Shown: positions 8,597 to 18,410 of the stretch, one piece after another | Numbering within the stretch: position 1 is the stretch's first letter | Layout of the letters: every line of letters begins with the position of its first letter | DNA from: Aliiroseovarius sediminilitoris | Lineage (GTDB): Bacteria > Pseudomonadota > Alphaproteobacteria > Rhodobacterales > Rhodobacteraceae | Assembly: GCF_900109955.1 (NCBI RefSeq) | Contig: NZ_FOJB01000001.1 | Location: 2,914,001 to 2,978,000, forward strand | DNA length: 64,000 nucleotides | Direction of reading: 5' to 3' | Made by a program: the position numbers and the translations under genes | Notes under the pieces: generated by a model | The model's database searches: none | What the model saw: only the letters and a program-made list of their open reading frames with translations | What the model was told of the DNA's origin: nothing

Positions 8597-9130
8597 ATGT
8601 TCGACACAATGACAACGACAAAAGCCGGGGCCGCTGTAATCGGTGCCCTCCTGTTCTTCCTGCTGGGCTCTTGGGCAGCAGACAGCCTGTATTCGACCGA
8701 ATCCGCTGACCACGTCGGCGAAGACGGTGTTGCCGAAACCGGCTACATGATCGCAACCGACACTGGAGGTGGTGAGGCTGAGGAAGAAGAAGAGGCCGTG
8801 CCATTCGCAGACCTGCTGGCTGCGGCTGATCCTGCCAAAGGTGAAAAAGTCTGGGGCAAATGCAAAGCTTGCCACAAGTTGGAAGATGGCGCCAGCGGCA
8901 CCGGGCCGCACCTTTACGGTGTTGTCGGTCGCGAAGTGGCCAGTGTTGACGGGTTCAATTATTCCGATGCTCTGGTCGAGCATGGCGGCAGTTGGGGACC
9001 GGACGAGTTGAACGAATGGCTGGCCAACCCGAAAGCCTATGCGCCGGGCAACAAGATGACCTTTGCCGGTTTGAAAAAAGAATCCGATCGCGCCGATCTG
9101 ATTGCCTATCTTCAATCCATTGGCGGCTGA
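8597..9130 (+). CDS. membrane-anchored cytochrome c (CycM/c-y type)
   Basis: Electron carrier of the respiratory chain, tethered to the periplasmic face. With start ATG at 8597 the protein has 177 residues: an uncleaved N-terminal membrane helix (about 11-27), an acidic flexible linker rich in Glu (about 58-68), then a class I cytochrome c domain with heme site CKACH (89-93) and axial Met154 in GNKMTF. This matches the CycM/cytochrome c-y family that shuttles electrons from bc1 to the terminal oxidases in alphaproteobacteria. An upstream in-frame ATG at 8543 is possible but would add 18 non-conserved residues. Divergent from pheA; a strong terminator follows. Confidence 0.9.
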   Translation: MFDTMTTTKAGAAVIGALLFFLLGSWAADSLYSTESADHVGEDGVAETGYMIATDTGGGEAEEEEEAVPFADLLAAADPAKGEKVWGKCKACHKLEDGASGTGPHLYGVVGREVASVDGFNYSDALVEHGGSWGPDELNEWLANPKAYAPGNKMTFAGLKKESDRADLIAYLQSIGG

Positions 9131-9153
9131 ACGCTGACCTATCCGTGTTTCTG

Positions 9154-9185
9154 GGTCGCTCCTTGCCGGGGCGGCCTTTTTCTTT
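9154..9185 (+). terminator. intrinsic terminator after the cytochrome c gene
   Basis: A 9-bp stem, GGTCGCTCC / GGGGCGGCC with two G-T pairs, closes a TTGCC loop (9154-9176) and is followed by TTTTTCTTT. It separates the cytochrome gene from the yej operon. Confidence 0.8.
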
Positions 9186-9307
9186 GCGTTCCCACCACCG
9201 ATTTGGCCTGATCTTACTCCGATCACCAAATCGCGCCTTGCAGTTTATCCAGCTGCCCCTTTAGCTTGGAAAAAACGATTTTCGTCGATCCGCTGAAGGA
9301 GACCCTG

Positions 9308-11200
9308 ATGAAGCAAGTCCGGACACGCACCATCGCCGCCAAATCCAATCCTCTTGTGCAGGCTTCGTGGGGCTTGCTCGTCGGACTGGTGCTGCTGCTC
9401 ACACCGGTTCTTGCGCAGGCCGAGACGACTGTTAAATCCCATGCCTACTCGTATTTCGGCACGCCTAAATATGGACCGGACTTCCCCCATCTTGACTATG
9501 TGAACCCAGACGCGCCCAAGGGTGGCGAGATCGTCATATCGTCCGAGAACGGCACATTTGACAGCTTCAACCCCTTCGCACGCAAGGGGGTGCCGGGGGC
9601 GCTGGCCTCCAGCAATATTGAACGGCTGATGACCAGCACAGCGGACGAGATCGGCACATCCTATGGGCTGCTCGCTGAAAGCCTGGAATATCCCGAGGAC
9701 GAAAGCTGGGTGATCTTCACCCTGCGGCCCGAAGCCCGCTTTGCCGACGGAACCCCTGTCACCGCCGAAGATGTTGTGTTCACTCATGATCTGTTCATGG
9801 AACAAGGGTTGGTCAGCTTCCGCGAAGGTGTCAGCAGGATAATTGCCAATGCCAAAGCCCTTGATGCACGCCGCGTCAAATTCACTTTTCATCCTGACAG
9901 TTCGGTCCGTGACCGTATTGGACAGGCCGGTTCAACACCGGTCCTGTCAAAAGCGTGGTTTGAAAAGACCGGTGCGCGGTTGGATGAAAGCCGGCTGGAA
10001 CAAGCGATGGCCACCGGCCCCTATATGCTGGACAGCTATCAGATCAACCAGCGCATCGTTTACAAACGCAACCCGGATTATTGGGGGGCGGATTTGCCAA
10101 TCAATATCGGGCGCTGGAACTTTGACACGATCCGGGTTGAGTATTTTGCAGATAGCAACGCCGCGCTCGAAGGATTTTCATCCGGTAGCTATACGTTCCG
10201 TGTCGAAAACAGCTCGAAGGAATGGGCGACGTCCTACGATTTTCCTGCGGTGAAGAACGGACAGGTGATCAAGGCAGAGCTGGATGACGGCAATCAGGCC
10301 TCGGGTCAGGGTTTCGTGTTCAATCTGCGCCGCGAGAAGTTTCAGGACGTTCGAGTGCGCGAAGCGATTGGCCTTATGTTCAACTTCACATGGTCCAATG
10401 AAGCTCTTTTCTATGGCCTCTACGAGCGGGTGAACAGCTTCGCCGAAAACTCCTATCTGGAAGCCACCGGCATGCCCTCGTCTGAAGAACTGGCCTTGTT
10501 GGAGCCGTTTGGCGACAAGCTGCCCGAGGGCGCTCTGGGCGAGGCAATCATGGCCCCGACGTCGGGTGACAAACAGTTTGACCGGCGAAATGCCCGTGAA
10601 GCGTCACGTTTGCTTGAGGATGCAGGCTGGACCGTCGGCAACGACGGAATGCGCCGCAACGCTGAAGGCAAAACGCTGCGGGTCGAGTTTCTGACCTTTT
10701 CGCCAACCTTCGACCGGGTCATCACGCCCTATGTCGAAAATCTGCGCAAGATCGGCGTTGATGCGGTTCTGAACCGGGTGGATACGTCGCAATTCGTCGA
10801 TCGCCGCTACGCGTTCGACTATGACATCATTACCGACAGCCTGGCATTCGGCTCTGAACCCGGCAGCAACCTGGCGCAGGCTTTCGGCTCGAAAGAGGCT
10901 GCGGTTTCCGTTTTCAACTCGCCCGGCGTCGCGGACCCGGTTGTGGACGGTCTGATCGAGGTTGTTCGTAACGCCGATACCAAAGAAGAGCTTGAAACTG
11001 CAACCAAAGCCCTGGACCGGGTTATGCGCGCAATGCGGATCATGGTTCCGCAATGGTACAAGAACAAGCATACCGTCGCTTACTATGACCAGTTCGAACA
11101 CCCCGATCCGATGCCTCCTTATGATCTGGGCTATCTGGACTTTTGGTGGTTTAACGCAGAAAAAGCAGAAAAACTGAAGGCAGACGGCGTGCTGCGCTGA
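9308..11200 (+). CDS. yejA: extracellular solute-binding protein, family 5 (YejA-like peptide-binding protein)
   Basis: Periplasmic binding component of a YejABEF-type oligopeptide ABC importer. ATG at 9308 has a strong AAGGAG site and yields 630 residues with a signal peptide cleaved near AQA (about residue 38). The mature start, with SYFGTPKYGPDFPHLDYVNP, and later GMRRNAEGKTLRVEFL are typical of the SBP_bac_5 YejA branch. In E. coli the system takes up microcin C; in rhizobia and Brucella it influences antimicrobial peptide sensitivity. The substrate here is not known. First gene of the operon. Confidence 0.92.
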   Translation: MKQVRTRTIAAKSNPLVQASWGLLVGLVLLLTPVLAQAETTVKSHAYSYFGTPKYGPDFPHLDYVNPDAPKGGEIVISSENGTFDSFNPFARKGVPGALASSNIERLMTSTADEIGTSYGLLAESLEYPEDESWVIFTLRPEARFADGTPVTAEDVVFTHDLFMEQGLVSFREGVSRIIANAKALDARRVKFTFHPDSSVRDRIGQAGSTPVLSKAWFEKTGARLDESRLEQAMATGPYMLDSYQINQRIVYKRNPDYWGADLPINIGRWNFDTIRVEYFADSNAALEGFSSGSYTFRVENSSKEWATSYDFPAVKNGQVIKAELDDGNQASGQGFVFNLRREKFQDVRVREAIGLMFNFTWSNEALFYGLYERVNSFAENSYLEATGMPSSEELALLEPFGDKLPEGALGEAIMAPTSGDKQFDRRNAREASRLLEDAGWTVGNDGMRRNAEGKTLRVEFLTFSPTFDRVITPYVENLRKIGVDAVLNRVDTSQFVDRRYAFDYDIITDSLAFGSEPGSNLAQAFGSKEAAVSVFNSPGVADPVVDGLIEVVRNADTKEELETATKALDRVMRAMRIMVPQWYKNKHTVAYYDQFEHPDPMPPYDLGYLDFWWFNAEKAEKLKADGVLR

Positions 11201-11244
11201 CCCGCACCGCACGACCAAGGCACGAATAAGAGAGCGAGACCCAA

Positions 11245-12330
11245 ATGGGCGCATATATTCTGCGCAGGCTTCTTCTGATTATCCCCACCCTGCTTGGGAT
11301 CATGGTGATCAACTTCACCCTGACCCAATTCGTCCCCGGTGGACCGATTGAACAGATCATCGCCCAGATGGAGGGCGAAGGCGATGTGTTCGCCACAATT
11401 GCAGGCGGTGGCGGGGATGCCGGGGGGGCAGGCGGCGGTGGCGATGAACGCTACCTGGGTGCGCGGGGCCTGCCGCCTGAATTCATTGCAGAGTTGGAGA
11501 AAGAGTTTGGCTTCGACAAGCCGCCGGTCGAACGGTTCTTCAATATGCTTTGGAATTATATCCGGCTGGATTTCGGTGAAAGCTATTTCAGGTCAATAGG
11601 CGTGTTCGAACTGGTCGCCGAAAAGCTGCCGGTGTCGATCACGCTCGGGCTGTGGTCCACCGTGATCGCCTATCTCATCTCGATCCCTCTGGGTGTGCGC
11701 AAAGCGGTGCGGGACGGGTCGCGGTTCGACACTTGGACGTCCGGCGTGATCATCGTTGCCTATGCCATCCCCGGCTTTCTGTTCGCCATTCTTCTGCTGG
11801 TGGTCTTTGCAGGTGGTTCATACCTGCAATGGTTCCCTTTGCGGGGTTTGACATCCGATAACTGGAGCGAGCTTAGCCTTTGGGGTAAGATCGTCGATTA
11901 CTTCTGGCACATCACCCTGCCGGTTTTTGCCTCTACCATCGCCAGCTTTGCGACGCTGACACTTCTGACCAAGAACAGCTTTCTGGACGAGATCAAGAAG
12001 CAGTATGTCGTCACCGCTCGCGCCAAGGGGTTGACCGAACACCGGGTGTTGTATGGGCACGTTTTCCGTAATGCCATGCTGATCGTGATCGCGGGCTTCC
12101 CTGCCGTGTTTCTTGGCGTCTTTTTCGGCGGCTCGGTGATCATCGAAACGCTGTTCTCGCTGGATGGGCTTGGCCGTCTGGGGTTCGAAGCGGCCTTGCA
12201 GCGCGACTATCCGGTGATTTTCGGAACGCTCTTTGTCTTTGGCCTGATCGGCCTTCTGGTCGGCATCCTGTCCGACCTCATGTATGTCTTTGTCGATCCG
12301 CGCATCGACTTTGAAGGGCGCGAGGTCTGA
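11245..12330 (+). CDS. yejB: peptide ABC transporter permease (YejB-like)
   Basis: Inner-membrane permease of 361 residues, starting [20 protein letters not shown], with six predicted helices. The binding-protein-dependent transport EAA loop appears as [19 protein letters not shown] at about 253-271. As in E. coli YejB, a long periplasmic stretch separates the first helix from the rest; here it contains a glycine-rich low-complexity patch near residues 52-66. The gene lies 44 bp after yejA and two bases before yejE, consistent with one operon. Confidence 0.93.
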   Translation: MGAYILRRLLLIIPTLLGIMVINFTLTQFVPGGPIEQIIAQMEGEGDVFATIAGGGGDAGGAGGGGDERYLGARGLPPEFIAELEKEFGFDKPPVERFFNMLWNYIRLDFGESYFRSIGVFELVAEKLPVSITLGLWSTVIAYLISIPLGVRKAVRDGSRFDTWTSGVIIVAYAIPGFLFAILLLVVFAGGSYLQWFPLRGLTSDNWSELSLWGKIVDYFWHITLPVFASTIASFATLTLLTKNSFLDEIKKQYVVTARAKGLTEHRVLYGHVFRNAMLIVIAGFPAVFLGVFFGGSVIIETLFSLDGLGRLGFEAALQRDYPVIFGTLFVFGLIGLLVGILSDLMYVFVDPRIDFEGREV

Positions 12331-12332
12331 TT

Positions 12333-13439
12333 ATGGCGTTGTCCCCCCTGAACAAACGCCGCTGGCGCAACTTCCGCCGCAACAGTCGCGCCTTCTGGTC
12401 GCTGATCCTGTTCTGTTTCCTGTTTGGCCTGTCGCTGTTGGCCGAATTCATCGCCAACGACAAACCCATTCTGGTCAGCTATCAGGGCGAGCTTTACGCG
12501 CCGATCTTCAAGTTTTATCCCGAAACCACCTTCGGAGGCGATTTCAGAACCGAGGCGAATTACGGCGATATCGAAGTTCAATGCCTGATCAAATCCGGTG
12601 GCTCTGAAGCCTGCTGGGATGACCCCGAAGACACCATTGCGCAGGCCGAGACCGGAATGGTGGCCGGGTCCGATATTCAATCGGGCTGGCTCCTCTGGCC
12701 GCCGATCCCCTATAGCTACACGACCATCGTGGACACGGGCGGCGCGGTTCCGTCGCCCCCCACCAGCCAAAACATCCTTGGCACTGATGATACGTCGCGC
12801 GATGTAGCGGCGCGCGTGATCTATGGCTTCCGACTATCTGTGTTTTTCACCATAATCGTGACGGTTCTGACTTCGGTCGTCGGCATCAGTGCCGGGGCCA
12901 TCCAAGGCTATTTCGGTGGCTGGGTGGACCTCGTGTTCCAGCGCATTCTGGAGATCTGGAGTTCGACCCCCTCCCTTTACGTCATCATCATCCTGTTCGC
13001 GATATTGGGGCGAAGTTTCTGGCTTTTGGTCTTTGTGACCGTGCTGTTCGGCTGGCCCGCCCTGGTGGGTGTCGTGCGGGCCGAGTTCCTGCGCGCGCGC
13101 AATTTCGAATATGTTCGCGCCGCCCGCGCGCTTGGAGTGGCGAACCGGGTGATCATGTTCCGCCATGTGCTGCCCAACGCCATGGTTGCCACTCTGACCA
13201 TGTTGCCCTTCATCATCACCGGCACAATATCGACCCTTGCCACTCTGGATTTTCTGGGCTTCGGCCTGCCCTCATCGGCCCCATCGCTGGGCGAATTGAC
13301 CCGGCAAGCCAAGGCCAACCTGCAAGCGCCGTGGCTGGGGTTCACAGCGTTCCTGACTTTTTCGATCCTGCTGTCCCTGCTTGTCTTCATCTTCGAAGGC
13401 GTGCGCGACGCGTTCGACCCGCGAAAGACCTTCCAATGA
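12333..13439 (+). CDS. yejE: peptide ABC transporter permease (YejE-like)
   Basis: Second inner-membrane permease, 368 residues, starting MALSPLNKRRWRNFRRN. It has an N-terminal helix, a long periplasmic loop typical of YejE (about 45-150), then five helices with the EAA motif around VRAARALGVANRVIMFRHVL. It pairs with YejB to form the channel. Its stop codon overlaps the yejF start (ATGA), which suggests coupled translation. Confidence 0.93.
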   Translation: MALSPLNKRRWRNFRRNSRAFWSLILFCFLFGLSLLAEFIANDKPILVSYQGELYAPIFKFYPETTFGGDFRTEANYGDIEVQCLIKSGGSEACWDDPEDTIAQAETGMVAGSDIQSGWLLWPPIPYSYTTIVDTGGAVPSPPTSQNILGTDDTSRDVAARVIYGFRLSVFFTIIVTVLTSVVGISAGAIQGYFGGWVDLVFQRILEIWSSTPSLYVIIILFAILGRSFWLLVFVTVLFGWPALVGVVRAEFLRARNFEYVRAARALGVANRVIMFRHVLPNAMVATLTMLPFIITGTISTLATLDFLGFGLPSSAPSLGELTRQAKANLQAPWLGFTAFLTFSILLSLLVFIFEGVRDAFDPRKTFQ

Positions 13440-15043
13440 GCGTGCTTCACGTCAAAGACCTGCATGTCGGCTTCCGTCAGGATGGCCAGCTTCACCCCGC
13501 CGTGCGCGGTGTCAGTTTCGAGGTCGGCAAAGGCGAAACTGTCGCCATTGTCGGCGAAAGCGGGTCGGGCAAATCCGTCACCGCCCTGTCCACCGTCTCG
13601 CTTCTGCCAGACAGCGCACAGATCAGCGGGTCGATCACCTATGACGGGCGCGAGATGATCGGCGCCTCGACCTCGGCGCTGCGCGACGTGCGTGGCAATG
13701 ACATCAGCTTCATCTTCCAGGAACCGATGACATCGCTGAACCCGTTGCACACCATCGAAAAGCAGTTGACCGAGTCGATTGAGCTGCATCAGGGGCTGAA
13801 AGGCGACGCCGTGCGCGCGCGTATTCTTGAGCTTCTGAACAAGGTTGGCATTCGAGACGCCGAAACCCGGCTGGCCCATTACCCGCACCAATTGTCGGGC
13901 GGACAGCGGCAACGGGTGATGATCGCCATGGCCCTGGCCAACGGGCCGGAACTGTTGATCGCAGACGAACCCACCACGGCGCTGGACGTGACCATTCAGG
14001 CACAGATCCTCGACCTGCTGGCCGAGTTGAAAGACAGCGAGGGAATGAGCCTTCTGTTCATCACCCATGACCTGGGCATTGTGCGCAAGATTGCGGACCG
14101 GGTCTGCGTGATGAAAGACGGCGTGATTGTCGAAGAAGGGCTGACCGCCGCGTTGTTTGCCAATCCGCGCCACGATTACACCCGTACCCTGATCAATGCC
14201 GAGGCACAGGGCCGCCCCGATCCCGTCCCCGAAGACGCACCCGAAATCGCCCACACCAAGGACTTGCGAATCTGGTTCCCAATCCAGCGCGGCCTGTTGC
14301 GCCGCACCGTCGGGCACGTGAAGGCGGTGAACGCCGCCAGCTTCGCGGTCCGGGCGGGGGAAACCGTCGGGATCGTCGGCGAAAGCGGGTCCGGCAAGAC
14401 GACGTTGGCGCTGGCGGTGATGCGACTGATCAGTTCAGACGGGCCGGTGGTGTTCCTGGGCGAAAATATCCAAGGACGCAGATCGCGCCAGTTGCAACCC
14501 TTGCGCCGTGATATGCAGATCGTCTTTCAAGACCCCTATGGTTCATTGTCACCCCGTATGACAGCTGAAGAAATCATTGCCGAAGGTCTGTCGGTTCACG
14601 GATTGGAACCCGGCCGCGACCGGCGTGAAATGGTGGCTGAGATCATGGAAGAGGTCGGGTTGAACCCCACCACCATGGACCGCTATCCGCATGAGTTTTC
14701 GGGTGGACAACGTCAGCGTATCGCGATTGCGCGGGCGATGATCCTGCGACCCAAACTTCTGGTTCTGGATGAACCAACTTCGGCTCTCGACATGACAGTG
14801 CAGGTGCAGATCGTCGATCTGTTACGCGAACTGCAAAAGAAACACGGGCTGGCCTATCTGTTTATCTCGCATGACCTGCGCGTGGTGCGCGCCTTGTCGC
14901 ACAAGGTGTTGGTCATGCGCGCGGGCGATGTGGTGGAAAGCGGTCCCGCAGATCAAATCTTTGACGATCCGCAAACCGACTACACGCGCGCCCTGATGGC
15001 CGCAGCCTTCGACATCGAAGCAGTTGAGGGTGTGTCAGACTAG
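13436..15043 (+). CDS. yejF: peptide ABC transporter, dual ATP-binding protein (YejF-like)
   Basis: Fused ATPase of the Yej importer, 535 residues. Two complete nucleotide-binding domains are seen: Walker A GESGSGKS at about 40-47 with LSGGQRQR near 151, and Walker [10 protein letters not shown] near 316-324 with FSGGQRQR near 421, each followed by a DEPTxALD Walker B. Oligopeptide-transporter C-terminal motifs are present. The start overlaps the yejE stop; the longer frame would run through yejE. Its stop shares a CTAG with the convergent DD-carboxypeptidase gene. Confidence 0.95.
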   Translation: MSVLHVKDLHVGFRQDGQLHPAVRGVSFEVGKGETVAIVGESGSGKSVTALSTVSLLPDSAQISGSITYDGREMIGASTSALRDVRGNDISFIFQEPMTSLNPLHTIEKQLTESIELHQGLKGDAVRARILELLNKVGIRDAETRLAHYPHQLSGGQRQRVMIAMALANGPELLIADEPTTALDVTIQAQILDLLAELKDSEGMSLLFITHDLGIVRKIADRVCVMKDGVIVEEGLTAALFANPRHDYTRTLINAEAQGRPDPVPEDAPEIAHTKDLRIWFPIQRGLLRRTVGHVKAVNAASFAVRAGETVGIVGESGSGKTTLALAVMRLISSDGPVVFLGENIQGRRSRQLQPLRRDMQIVFQDPYGSLSPRMTAEEIIAEGLSVHGLEPGRDRREMVAEIMEEVGLNPTTMDRYPHEFSGGQRQRIAIARAMILRPKLLVLDEPTSALDMTVQVQIVDLLRELQKKHGLAYLFISHDLRVVRALSHKVLVMRAGDVVESGPADQIFDDPQTDYTRALMAAAFDIEAVEGVSD

Positions 15044-16623
15044 TTCAAGTCCGCGACTTTGGCCGGTCCCAGAACCTTGCAGCGCGTGTTGCGGGCGTTC
15101 AACCGGCGACACGCCAGATCAGCCTGTGCCTCGGACATGCCAACGAAATTTGCGTGCCAGCCATTCGACTGGCGCACAACCTTGCGCAAGGCTTCATCCA
15201 GCGTGTCAATCTCTTTCAACGCGGTTTTCAGCAGAACACGCTCGGCCTGATAACGGGATCCAAGCACACCCACATTGATCGCCCAGTGACGACCGCCCGA
15301 GGTCGACATGCGAGTGACGACTTCTGGTTCGGCCACTGTTTCGGTCTGTGGTTGCAGCGAGGTCAAGACAATCGCCGCCGGACGCGAACGCGGTGCTGCG
15401 ACAGTTTCCGGTGCAGCGCTTGCAGGCGCTGCCGTCGTGCCAACGAGAGGTTGCGCGATTGGTTTTGCGGCGGGCGCAGGCGCCGCTGCCATGACGATTT
15501 CGGCAACGGATTCTGCTGTCTTGGTCGCGGCTTGCGACTCGGGTGCCGCTTCCGCCACCACCGAAGGTTCATCCTCTGGTTCCGCGATCGCAGTTATAAC
15601 CGCGTCCTTGATGCTTTCGGTCAGAGCTGCAAGTTGAGCCTGCGCTGCCGGTTCCTGAGCGATCGGACGCGGGGTGGGGCGCGGACTTAGTTTGACTGCG
15701 CCGACCAGGCGAATGGTCTTGCCCGCCGCACCGGGTTGAGCGGGTTCAGCATCAACATTGGCATAGACAGGCAAGGCCGGTTTGCGTATCGGCGCACGGC
15801 TTGGCGCACGGCGGAAGCCAAGGTCCATCAGCTCGGCAACCTTTGCATTGCGGGACGCAGTGGACTGGCCGCCAAACACCGTTGTGATGATCCGTTCGCC
15901 CCCACGTTCGGCAGAGGCAACCAGGTTGAACCCAGCCGCACGGGTGTAACCGGTCTTGATCCCGTCAGCACCTTTGTAACTGTTCAGAAAACGGCGGTTC
16001 GTATTGGAGACCGCGCGCACCCCTGCATCCGTCGTAATGCGTGAAAACAGGTTGTAATACTGCGGATGGTCGAAAAACAGGTGACGCCCCAAAGTCGTCA
16101 TGTCACGCGCGGTGGACAGGTGCCCGTTCTCGGTCAAACCATGTGCGTTCTTAAACTGCGTCCGTGTCATACCCAGTGCTTTCGCGGTCCGGTTCATCCT
16201 GCGGGCAAACGCCGCCTCGGACCCGGAAATTGCGATACCGATGGCAGTTGCCGCGTCATTGGCTGACTTCACGGCAGCCGCCCGGATCAGGTAACGGAAC
16301 TTGATTTTCTGCCCGGCGCGCAATCCCAGCTTCGACGGTGGCTCTGCGGCTGCCTTACTGGTGATTGTCACCACCGTATCGGGGGATATCTCACCACGCT
16401 TGATCGCTTCGAACGCGATGTAAAGCGTCATCATCTTGGTCAGGGACGCTGGATGAAGCTGCGTATCGGCGTTGCGGGAATGCAGCACCTCGCCGGTGCG
16501 CGCGTCCATCACCATCGCCGCATAGGGCGCGGCTTGCGCACGGCTTGGCGCGAATTGCACGACACAGATAATCACTGCAAGAAATAGCCCAATACGGGCG
16601 CACTGCCACGGACGTAATTGCAC
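15040..16623 (-). CDS. D-alanyl-D-alanine carboxypeptidase (S11 family) with SPOR domain
   Basis: Periplasmic penicillin-binding protein that trims the terminal D-Ala of peptidoglycan stem peptides. I choose GTG at 16623 because AAGGTGG lies 5 nt upstream and the protein then starts directly with a signal peptide ending near residue 32 (527 residues in all). Active-site motifs: SLTK (60-63), SAN (120-122), KTG (about 222). A long Ala/Pro-rich linker (about 320-440) leads to a C-terminal SPOR-like region (about 450-520) that would bind denuded glycan strands at the septum. Upstream in-frame starts exist but add no recognisable sequence. Confidence 0.9.
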   Translation of the reverse strand: MQLRPWQCARIGLFLAVIICVVQFAPSRAQAAPYAAMVMDARTGEVLHSRNADTQLHPASLTKMMTLYIAFEAIKRGEISPDTVVTITSKAAAEPPSKLGLRAGQKIKFRYLIRAAAVKSANDAATAIGIAISGSEAAFARRMNRTAKALGMTRTQFKNAHGLTENGHLSTARDMTTLGRHLFFDHPQYYNLFSRITTDAGVRAVSNTNRRFLNSYKGADGIKTGYTRAAGFNLVASAERGGERIITTVFGGQSTASRNAKVAELMDLGFRRAPSRAPIRKPALPVYANVDAEPAQPGAAGKTIRLVGAVKLSPRPTPRPIAQEPAAQAQLAALTESIKDAVITAIAEPEDEPSVVAEAAPESQAATKTAESVAEIVMAAAPAPAAKPIAQPLVGTTAAPASAAPETVAAPRSRPAAIVLTSLQPQTETVAEPEVVTRMSTSGGRHWAINVGVLGSRYQAERVLLKTALKEIDTLDEALRKVVRQSNGWHANFVGMSEAQADLACRRLNARNTRCKVLGPAKVADLN

Positions 16624-17023
16624 GTCGTCCACCTTTTCTGCCTCAATCGCCTGGATCTTGTTGTCCGGCTGATTTGTTTTTTTCAGCGTAACACGAAGAT
16701 TGCGCGCGAGAAAACACCTTATTTTCAATGCGCTAATTCGTGGCTCGTGGGACACGGATCGCAAGTGTTGTGGCGGTCGCCGATTTCGGGTCTATATCTT
16801 GAATTGCATTGCCCAATCCCGACTGAAACGCCTGCGCGCTTTTTCGCAACGCTGCGTTATGTCACCGGGCATCATCGGCGTCGAAACCAATTGTTGTGAC
16901 TTTGCCCTCCATTTTGTATGTGGCTTGAACAAGACCCTGCACCTTGCCCCTTTTATTTGGCGGCATCGGCAATATATTCTGTGAGCCAAGCGACCCAATC
17001 ATAGCAATCGGAGCAACGCCCAA
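16624..17023. other. 400-bp divergent intergenic region, no gene found
   Basis: Lies between the DD-carboxypeptidase (minus) and clpS (plus). It must carry both promoters, but I see no convincing -35/-10 pair, no tRNA, no riboswitch and no conserved small open frame. The open frames present are short and without ribosome binding sites. It is somewhat AT-richer than its surroundings. Confidence 0.5.
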
Positions 17024-17365
17024 ATGGCCAAACTGCCCTTCATCTTGTCACAAGGCGACGGCGCCGATGATGGCGATGCAGGCCTTGCGGTGGTCACAAA
17101 GCCGAAAACCAAACGGCCGCCGATGTATAAAGTGCTGATTTTGAATGACGATTTCACCCCGATGGAGTTTGTCGTCATGGTCCTTGAACGGTTTTTCGGC
17201 ATGAACCACGCGCAGGCGTTCGAGCTTATGTTAACGGTTCACAAAAAGGGGCTGGCAGTGGTCGGTGTCTTTTCGCACGAGGTTGCGGAAACCAAGGTGA
17301 CGCAAGTGATGCATCTGGCCCGCGAACATCAGCATCCGCTTCAGTGCACCATGGAAAAGGAGTAG
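17024..17365 (+). CDS. clpS: ATP-dependent Clp protease adaptor protein ClpS
   Basis: N-end rule adaptor that delivers substrates with destabilising N-termini to ClpAP. It has 113 residues: a variable N-terminal tail (about 1-30) followed by the conserved core with [20 protein letters not shown] and [20 protein letters not shown], containing the binding-pocket residues Asn-Asp-Asp and the ClpA-contacting His. clpA is not adjacent; the next gene is an RsmC-like methyltransferase. Confidence 0.96.
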   Translation: MAKLPFILSQGDGADDGDAGLAVVTKPKTKRPPMYKVLILNDDFTPMEFVVMVLERFFGMNHAQAFELMLTVHKKGLAVVGVFSHEVAETKVTQVMHLAREHQHPLQCTMEKE

Positions 17366-17385
17366 CCGCGCCAGCGGCGACCACC

Positions 17386-18375
17386 ATGCTTCACACAAGA
17401 TTGTCCCTTGCCCTGCGCGATGGCGCTGTGTCATTGCCGCAGGATGGCCGCCTGCTGGTCATTGGCCCCAACACGCAACATGATGTGTCGGCGCTGCCCA
17501 AGGACCGCGTGACCATCTACAACCGCTTCTTTCCCGATCATGCCCACTGGACATCCCGGGGGTTCGACACGGTTCACACATTGCCCGACGGCGGGTTTGA
17601 CGCAGCACTGGTCTGCGCACCGCGATCAAAACTGCTGGCGCAAGCCTGGGTGGCCGCTGCCACGAAAGCCACCGATGGCGGGTTGATCTTGCTGGACGGA
17701 CAGAAGACCGACGGCATCGACAGCCTGCTGAAAGCAATCCGGCAAAAGGCGAACCTGCTTGGGGCGCTGTCCAAGGCACATGGCAAACTGGTCTGGTTCG
17801 ACACTGCCGATGTTGGCGATTGGACCGCCACCGACACACAGCTTGAGGGCGGCTTCACCACCTGCCCCGGCGTGTTTTCAGCCGACGGTATCGACAAGGG
17901 ATCGGCGGTTCTGGCCGCCGCAATGCCCGATGACATTACCGGTCGCGTGGCCGATCTGGGTGCTGGCTGGGGATATCTCGCGCGGCATATTCTTCAGCGA
18001 CCCGGCGTCACGTCGCTTGACCTGATCGAGGCCGATCTGGTCGCGCTGGACTGCGCGAAACTGAACCTGGATGATCCGCGCGCTAATTTCATCTGGGGCG
18101 ATGCGACCCAGTTTTGTCCACCTCAGCCCTATGATGTTGTCATCTCGAACCCGCCGTTTCACACCGGGCGCGCCGGAGATCCCGAGCTTGGCCGGGCCTT
18201 CATTCGCGCCGCCGCCGCAATGCTTGCCCCATCGGGGCGTTTCGTCATGGTGGCCAATCGCCACCTGCCCTATGAAGACACGCTGGGGGAACAGTTCAAC
18301 ACCGTCGAAGATCTGGGCGGCACACCGGGGTTCAAGCTTCTCAGCGGCGTAAAGCCACGTCGCACACGGCGCTAG
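17386..18375 (+). CDS. class I SAM-dependent methyltransferase, RsmC-like (rRNA guanine-N2)
   Basis: A 329-residue two-lobed protein from ATG 17386 (MLHTRLSLALRDG). The N-terminal half is a degenerate methyltransferase-like lobe. The C-terminal half has the SAM motif ADLGAGWGYLA (about 189-199) and the catalytic NPPFHTG motif (about 255-261), typical of RsmC/RlmG enzymes that methylate guanine N2 in rRNA. Family members near 330-345 residues are usual, so the length fits. Exact rRNA position cannot be told from sequence. It follows clpS by 20 bp and is likely co-transcribed. Confidence 0.85.
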   Translation: MLHTRLSLALRDGAVSLPQDGRLLVIGPNTQHDVSALPKDRVTIYNRFFPDHAHWTSRGFDTVHTLPDGGFDAALVCAPRSKLLAQAWVAAATKATDGGLILLDGQKTDGIDSLLKAIRQKANLLGALSKAHGKLVWFDTADVGDWTATDTQLEGGFTTCPGVFSADGIDKGSAVLAAAMPDDITGRVADLGAGWGYLARHILQRPGVTSLDLIEADLVALDCAKLNLDDPRANFIWGDATQFCPPQPYDVVISNPPFHTGRAGDPELGRAFIRAAAAMLAPSGRFVMVANRHLPYEDTLGEQFNTVEDLGGTPGFKLLSGVKPRRTRR

Positions 18376-18410
18376 GATCAGCTAGGCTCACCGGGAATCA
18401 GGAGGCACAC

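Noticed and set aside
7643-9229. A 528-residue reading of the pheA frame
   Set aside because: The extension lies antisense to the cytochrome c gene; the pheA ATG at 8476 has a good ribosome site and the conserved N-terminus.
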